Source of the DNA: Chloroflexota bacterium
GTDB lineage: Bacteria > Chloroflexota > Anaerolineae > JAADDB01
NCBI GenBank assembly: GCA_013154135.1
Contig: JAADDB010000114.1
Span: forward strand, 1-8,003
Direction of reading: 5' to 3'
DNA length: 8,003 nucleotides
The notes below the pieces were generated by a model that ran no database searches, was not told the DNA's origin, and worked only from the letters and a program-made list of their open reading frames with translations. A program made the translations under genes and the position numbers. Shown piece after piece: positions 5,757 through 8,003 of the stretch. Each line of letters starts with the position of its first letter. Within the stretch, counting starts at the first letter, position 1.

Positions 5757-7043
5757 ATGCTGTACGACGAAGCGAAAATCTACGTCAAGGCCGGCGACGG
5801 AGGCAACGGCGTCGTCGCCTTCCGACGGGAGAAATTCGTGCCCCGGGGCGGACCGGCCGGGGGTAGCGGAGGAAAAGGCGGGGATATCTACTTGGTCGTC
5901 GATCCCCACCTGAGCACCCTGTTGCCCTTCCGCTACAAAGTGCACTACAAAGCGGAACGGGGACAACACGGCCGCGGCAAAGGTCAACACGGCCGCTCCG
6001 GAGAAGACCTCTACATTCCCGTTCCCCCCGGCACCATGGTCTACGACGCGGAAACAGGGGAACTCCTGGCCGACTTGACCGAGCCCGGACAAAAGGTGCT
6101 CGTGGCTCGGGGAGGCAAGGGTGGCCGGGGGAACATCGCGTTCAAAAGCAGCACCCGCCAGGCTCCCCGCATCGCGGAAAAGGGGGAGCCCGGGGAAGAA
6201 CGTTGGCTCCGACTCGAACTCAAACTCCTGGCCGACGTGGGCATCGTGGGCAAACCCAACGCGGGGAAATCCACCCTCCTCTCCGCGATCAGCAACGCCC
6301 GCCCCAAAATCGCGGACTACCCCTTCACCACCATCCAACCCAACCTGGGCCTGGTCCAAGTGGGGGATAAGGACTTCGTCGTCGCGGACATCCCCGGGCT
6401 CATCGAAGGTGCCCACCAAGGGGCCGGATTGGGGGATCGCTTCCTGCGTCACATCGAACGCACGCGCGTCCTCATCCATCTGTTGGACGGGGAAAGCCCG
6501 GACCCCATTGCGGACTTCGAAGCCATCAACCGAGAACTCCGGGAATACAACCCCACCCTCGCGCAGAAGCCCCAACTCGTCGTTCTCAACAAGATCGACT
6601 TACCCCACGTGCGGGAACGTTGGCCCCAGATCAAGGCCGAACTGGAAAAACGAGGCGTCAAAGAGCCCATGGCCATCTCCGCAGTGACCGGCGAAGGGGT
6701 CCAAGAAATGCTCCACCGCGTCGCCCGCCTGCTGGAGGAAGCCCCGGAACCGGAAACCATCCCCCAGGAAGAGGCGCGCGTGTGGCGTCTGGAAGAGGAT
6801 GAGGACGCGTTCACCGTGGAATACGACCCGGAGGAAGGCGTCTGGGTGGTGCGGGGGAAGGCCATCGAACGCCTGGCCAACAAGACCAACTGGGATTACT
6901 ACGACGCGATCATGCGCTTCCAGCGCATCCTGGACCGCCGAGGCATCACCGAAGCGCTGGAAAAGGCCGGAGTCCAGGAAGGAGATACTGTGCGCATCGG
7001 CGATGTGGAACTCGTCTGGAGCAATGAGGGGGCACCTGAATGA
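5757..7043 (+). CDS. obg: Obg/CgtA family GTPase
   Basis: The 428-residue product is a complete Obg protein. Residues 1-158 form the Gly-rich Obg fold (DEAKIYVKAGDGGNGVVAFR, then GGPAGGSGGKGGD). The GTPase domain follows with G1 GKPNAGKS (165-172), G2 Thr 191-192, G3 DIPG (211-214), G4 NKID (278-281) and G5 SAV (308-310). Residues about 342-422 are the C-terminal OCT domain, present in many but not all Obg proteins. Obg binds the large ribosomal subunit, helps its late assembly and links GTP/ppGpp state to growth; it is usually essential. The start is well supported by AAGGAGA (5743-5749). Its stop overlaps the nadD start (ATGA). The common upstream partners rplU and rpmA are not here; obg instead follows the permease and DUF1634 genes, so it may depend on their transcript or on a promoter I cannot see. 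Confidence 0.98.
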   Translation: MLYDEAKIYVKAGDGGNGVVAFRREKFVPRGGPAGGSGGKGGDIYLVVDPHLSTLLPFRYKVHYKAERGQHGRGKGQHGRSGEDLYIPVPPGTMVYDAETGELLADLTEPGQKVLVARGGKGGRGNIAFKSSTRQAPRIAEKGEPGEERWLRLELKLLADVGIVGKPNAGKSTLLSAISNARPKIADYPFTTIQPNLGLVQVGDKDFVVADIPGLIEGAHQGAGLGDRFLRHIERTRVLIHLLDGESPDPIADFEAINRELREYNPTLAQKPQLVVLNKIDLPHVRERWPQIKAELEKRGVKEPMAISAVTGEGVQEMLHRVARLLEEAPEPETIPQEEARVWRLEEDEDAFTVEYDPEEGVWVVRGKAIERLANKTNWDYYDAIMRFQRILDRRGITEALEKAGVQEGDTVRIGDVELVWSNEGAPE

Positions 7044-7648
7044 CACGCATCCGACGGGTAGGGATCCTGGGGGGCACCTTTGATCCCCCCCACATGGGAC
7101 ACCTCATCCTGGCCGAGGAGGCCAGGGATCAACTCCACCTGGACCGGGTCCTCTTTGTGCCGGCCGGCGATCCTCCCCACAAGCGGGACCGCCGTCTGAG
7201 CCCGGTAGAGCACCGTTTAACCATGGTGTCCCTGGCCATCGCGGACAACGCGGCGTTCTTCCTCAGCCGGGTGGACGCGGACCGGCCAGGCCCCCATTAC
7301 ACTGTGGACATGGTGAGGCTCATCCGCCAACAGTATCCCCCGCCGGTGGAACTCTACTTCCTCATGGGGTTCGACTCCCTGGCCGACTTTCCCAATTGGT
7401 ACAAGCCGGAAGAGCTTTTGGCCATGTGCCAGCTGGTGGCCCTGACCCGTTTCGATGTGGAGTTGGACTGGGATTACCTGGAATCCCGGCTCCCGGGCAT
7501 CCGCAAGCGGGTGCGCATTCTGGACATGCCCGAGCTGGAATTGGCCTCCCACGTGATCCAGGCCCGCGTGCGCCAGGGCCGGACCATCCGCTACCAAGTG
7601 CCCCCCGCGGTGGAGGCGTATATCTACAAGCACGAGTTGTATAAATAA
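7040..7648 (+). CDS. nadD: Nicotinate-nucleotide adenylyltransferase
   Basis: The 202-residue product has the family's usual length and the N-terminal nucleotidyltransferase signature GGTFDPPHMGHL (11-22), whose two His residues (18 and 21) bind ATP. Further family features are VPAGDPPHK (40-48), LMGFDSLADFPNWYKPEELL (108-127) and the C-terminal RTIRYQVPPAVEAYI (181-195). It joins nicotinate mononucleotide and ATP to make deamido-NAD in the cytoplasm, a required step of NAD synthesis. The second conserved ATP-binding motif, normally SSTxIR, reads ASHVIQ here (169-174), which is unusual. It is coupled to obg by an ATGA overlap with GAGGGGG (7026-7032) as binding site. The stop TAA is the first three bases of a heptamer array. 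The often-linked yqeK and rsfS genes do not follow. Confidence 0.95.
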   Translation: MTRIRRVGILGGTFDPPHMGHLILAEEARDQLHLDRVLFVPAGDPPHKRDRRLSPVEHRLTMVSLAIADNAAFFLSRVDADRPGPHYTVDMVRLIRQQYPPPVELYFLMGFDSLADFPNWYKPEELLAMCQLVALTRFDVELDWDYLESRLPGIRKRVRILDMPELELASHVIQARVRQGRTIRYQVPPAVEAYIYKHELYK

Positions 7649-7673
7649 CGAGTAACGAGTAACAAGTAACGAC
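7646..7673 (+). repeat. Heptamer array of four units, starting with the nadD stop codon
   Basis: TAACGAG (7646-7652), TAACGAG (7653-7659), TAACAAG (7660-7666) and TAACGAC (7667-7673) follow without spacer. The first TAA terminates nadD. The core is the same as in the arrays at 145, 482, 549 and 5715. Confidence 0.85.
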
Positions 7674-7745
7674 TGTCTTGTCCTGATATATGTTTACTGG
7701 TAAGGTACTGACTACTCATCCATTGAGAGAAGGAGGGACAAGACA
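7674..7745. repeat. 10-bp perfect inverted repeat enclosing 52 bases
   Basis: TGTCTTGTCC (7674-7683) and GGACAAGACA (7736-7745) are exact reverse complements. The left copy touches the end of the heptamer array. The enclosed 52 bases are relatively AT-rich and hold no gene. No T-run follows on either side. It could be the ends of a tiny element or an operator-like site. The rest of the gap up to 7873 shows no gene or recognised RNA. Confidence 0.5.
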
Positions 7746-7873
7746 AGGGCAGGGGATGGGCCAACCCGTCATGTGTAAGGGGCTCCGGCTGCCTCCACAC
7801 CAACCCTTTCACGGCGCAGAGCAAGGATGTCCGCGCTCCGTGGAGGCGTGGGGCCATGTCGGACGCGCCACAC

Positions 7874-7897
7874 GTTAGTGGGTCAACGGGTCAGTGG
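7874..7897. repeat. Three tandem octamers overlapping the pyrH stop codon
   Basis: GTTAGTGG (7874-7881), GTCAACGG (7882-7889) and GTCAGTGG (7890-7897) follow one another. The third contains the complement of the pyrH TGA (7891-7893). This is a second class of short tandem repeat placed at a gene end. Confidence 0.6.
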
Positions 7898-8003
7898 TAG
7901 ATCAACGTCCCTACCGGTTCCCCCCGGACGATGCGGACAAGCGCTCCCGGTTCCCACAAGTTGGCCACGATGATGGGCAGGTCATTGTCCATGCAAAGGG
8001 TGA
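7891..8003 (-). CDS. pyrH: UMP kinase, C-terminal fragment
   Basis: Only the last 36 codons plus stop lie in the window; the gene continues beyond the right edge. The readable end, TLCMDNDLPIIVANLWEPGA followed by a stretch ending GEPVGTLIYH, closely follows the C-terminus of bacterial UMP kinases, where SLCMDN, PIIVF and GE..GT are conserved. The enzyme phosphorylates UMP to UDP in pyrimidine nucleotide synthesis and belongs to the amino-acid-kinase fold; it is normally a cytoplasmic hexamer regulated by GTP and UTP. The nucleotide-binding and catalytic regions cannot be checked here. The gene is convergent with nadD, about 240 bases apart. Its stop codon sits inside an octamer repeat array. 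Confidence 0.88.
   Translation of the reverse strand, partial: TLCMDNDLPIIVANLWEPGALVRIVRGEPVGTLIYH

Noticed and set aside
5721..6575. Minus-strand 284-codon frame
   Set aside because: It is antisense to obg, which is certain from its GTPase motifs; GC-rich third positions keep the opposite frame open.
7791..7847. GCCTCCAC/GTGGAGGC inverted repeat as a bidirectional terminator
   Set aside because: The 8-bp arms are 41 bases apart with no T-run on either strand; this could be chance in GC-rich sequence.
7690..7878. Plus-strand 62-codon frame between nadD and pyrH
   Set aside because: It has no binding site, no recognisable domain, and spans the inverted repeat; the opposing frame at 7624-7857 is no better.

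Overview
The window is GC-rich bacterial DNA. Nine genes on the + strand are packed head to tail (747..7648), and the 3' end of a convergent gene enters from the right on the - strand. The mixture fits a member of the Chloroflexota, perhaps an Anaerolineae-like lineage: tandem-GAF and multi-pass membrane proteins of unknown role, obg directly followed by nadD, a TauE/SafE transporter paired with a DUF1634 protein, and short tandem heptamers in the gaps. This placement is an inference from gene style and has not been tested by any search.

Layout. Positions 1..746 hold no convincing intact gene. Positions 1..~135 may be the worn 3' end of a lost gene. Positions 136..578 form an element bounded by 35-bp inverted arms (32 of 35 positions match). 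The arms are built of TAACGAT-type heptamers, and the interior is filled with GC-rich hairpins. A plausible sigma-70-like promoter (655..682) then precedes a thioredoxin-fold gene (747), a three-helix membrane protein (1183), an eight-helix membrane protein made of four 53-residue repeats (1514), a GT4-type glycosyltransferase (2387), a tandem-GAF protein (3477), a TauE/SafE-family permease (4546), a DUF1634-like membrane protein (5356), the ribosome-associated GTPase Obg (5757) and the NAD-biosynthesis enzyme NadD (7040). Gaps are at most 47 bases, and three junctions overlap by 4 to 17 bases, so co-transcription is likely. A gap of about 240 bases follows. It contains heptamers, octamers and an inverted repeat, and then comes the C-terminal end of UMP kinase PyrH on the opposite strand.

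Functionally the run mixes housekeeping genes (obg, nadD, pyrH) with accessory envelope, redox and signalling genes. The permease plus DUF1634 pair is the clearest functional unit. The first five genes share close spacing but no pathway that can be read from sequence.

The most unusual content is the repeat family. TAACGAx heptamer arrays occur at five places in the window, twice as the arms of the structured element, once in the obg leader, and once where the nadD stop codon is itself the first three bases of the array. A separate octamer array overlaps the pyrH stop codon. No CRISPR array, tRNA, rRNA or transposase gene was seen.
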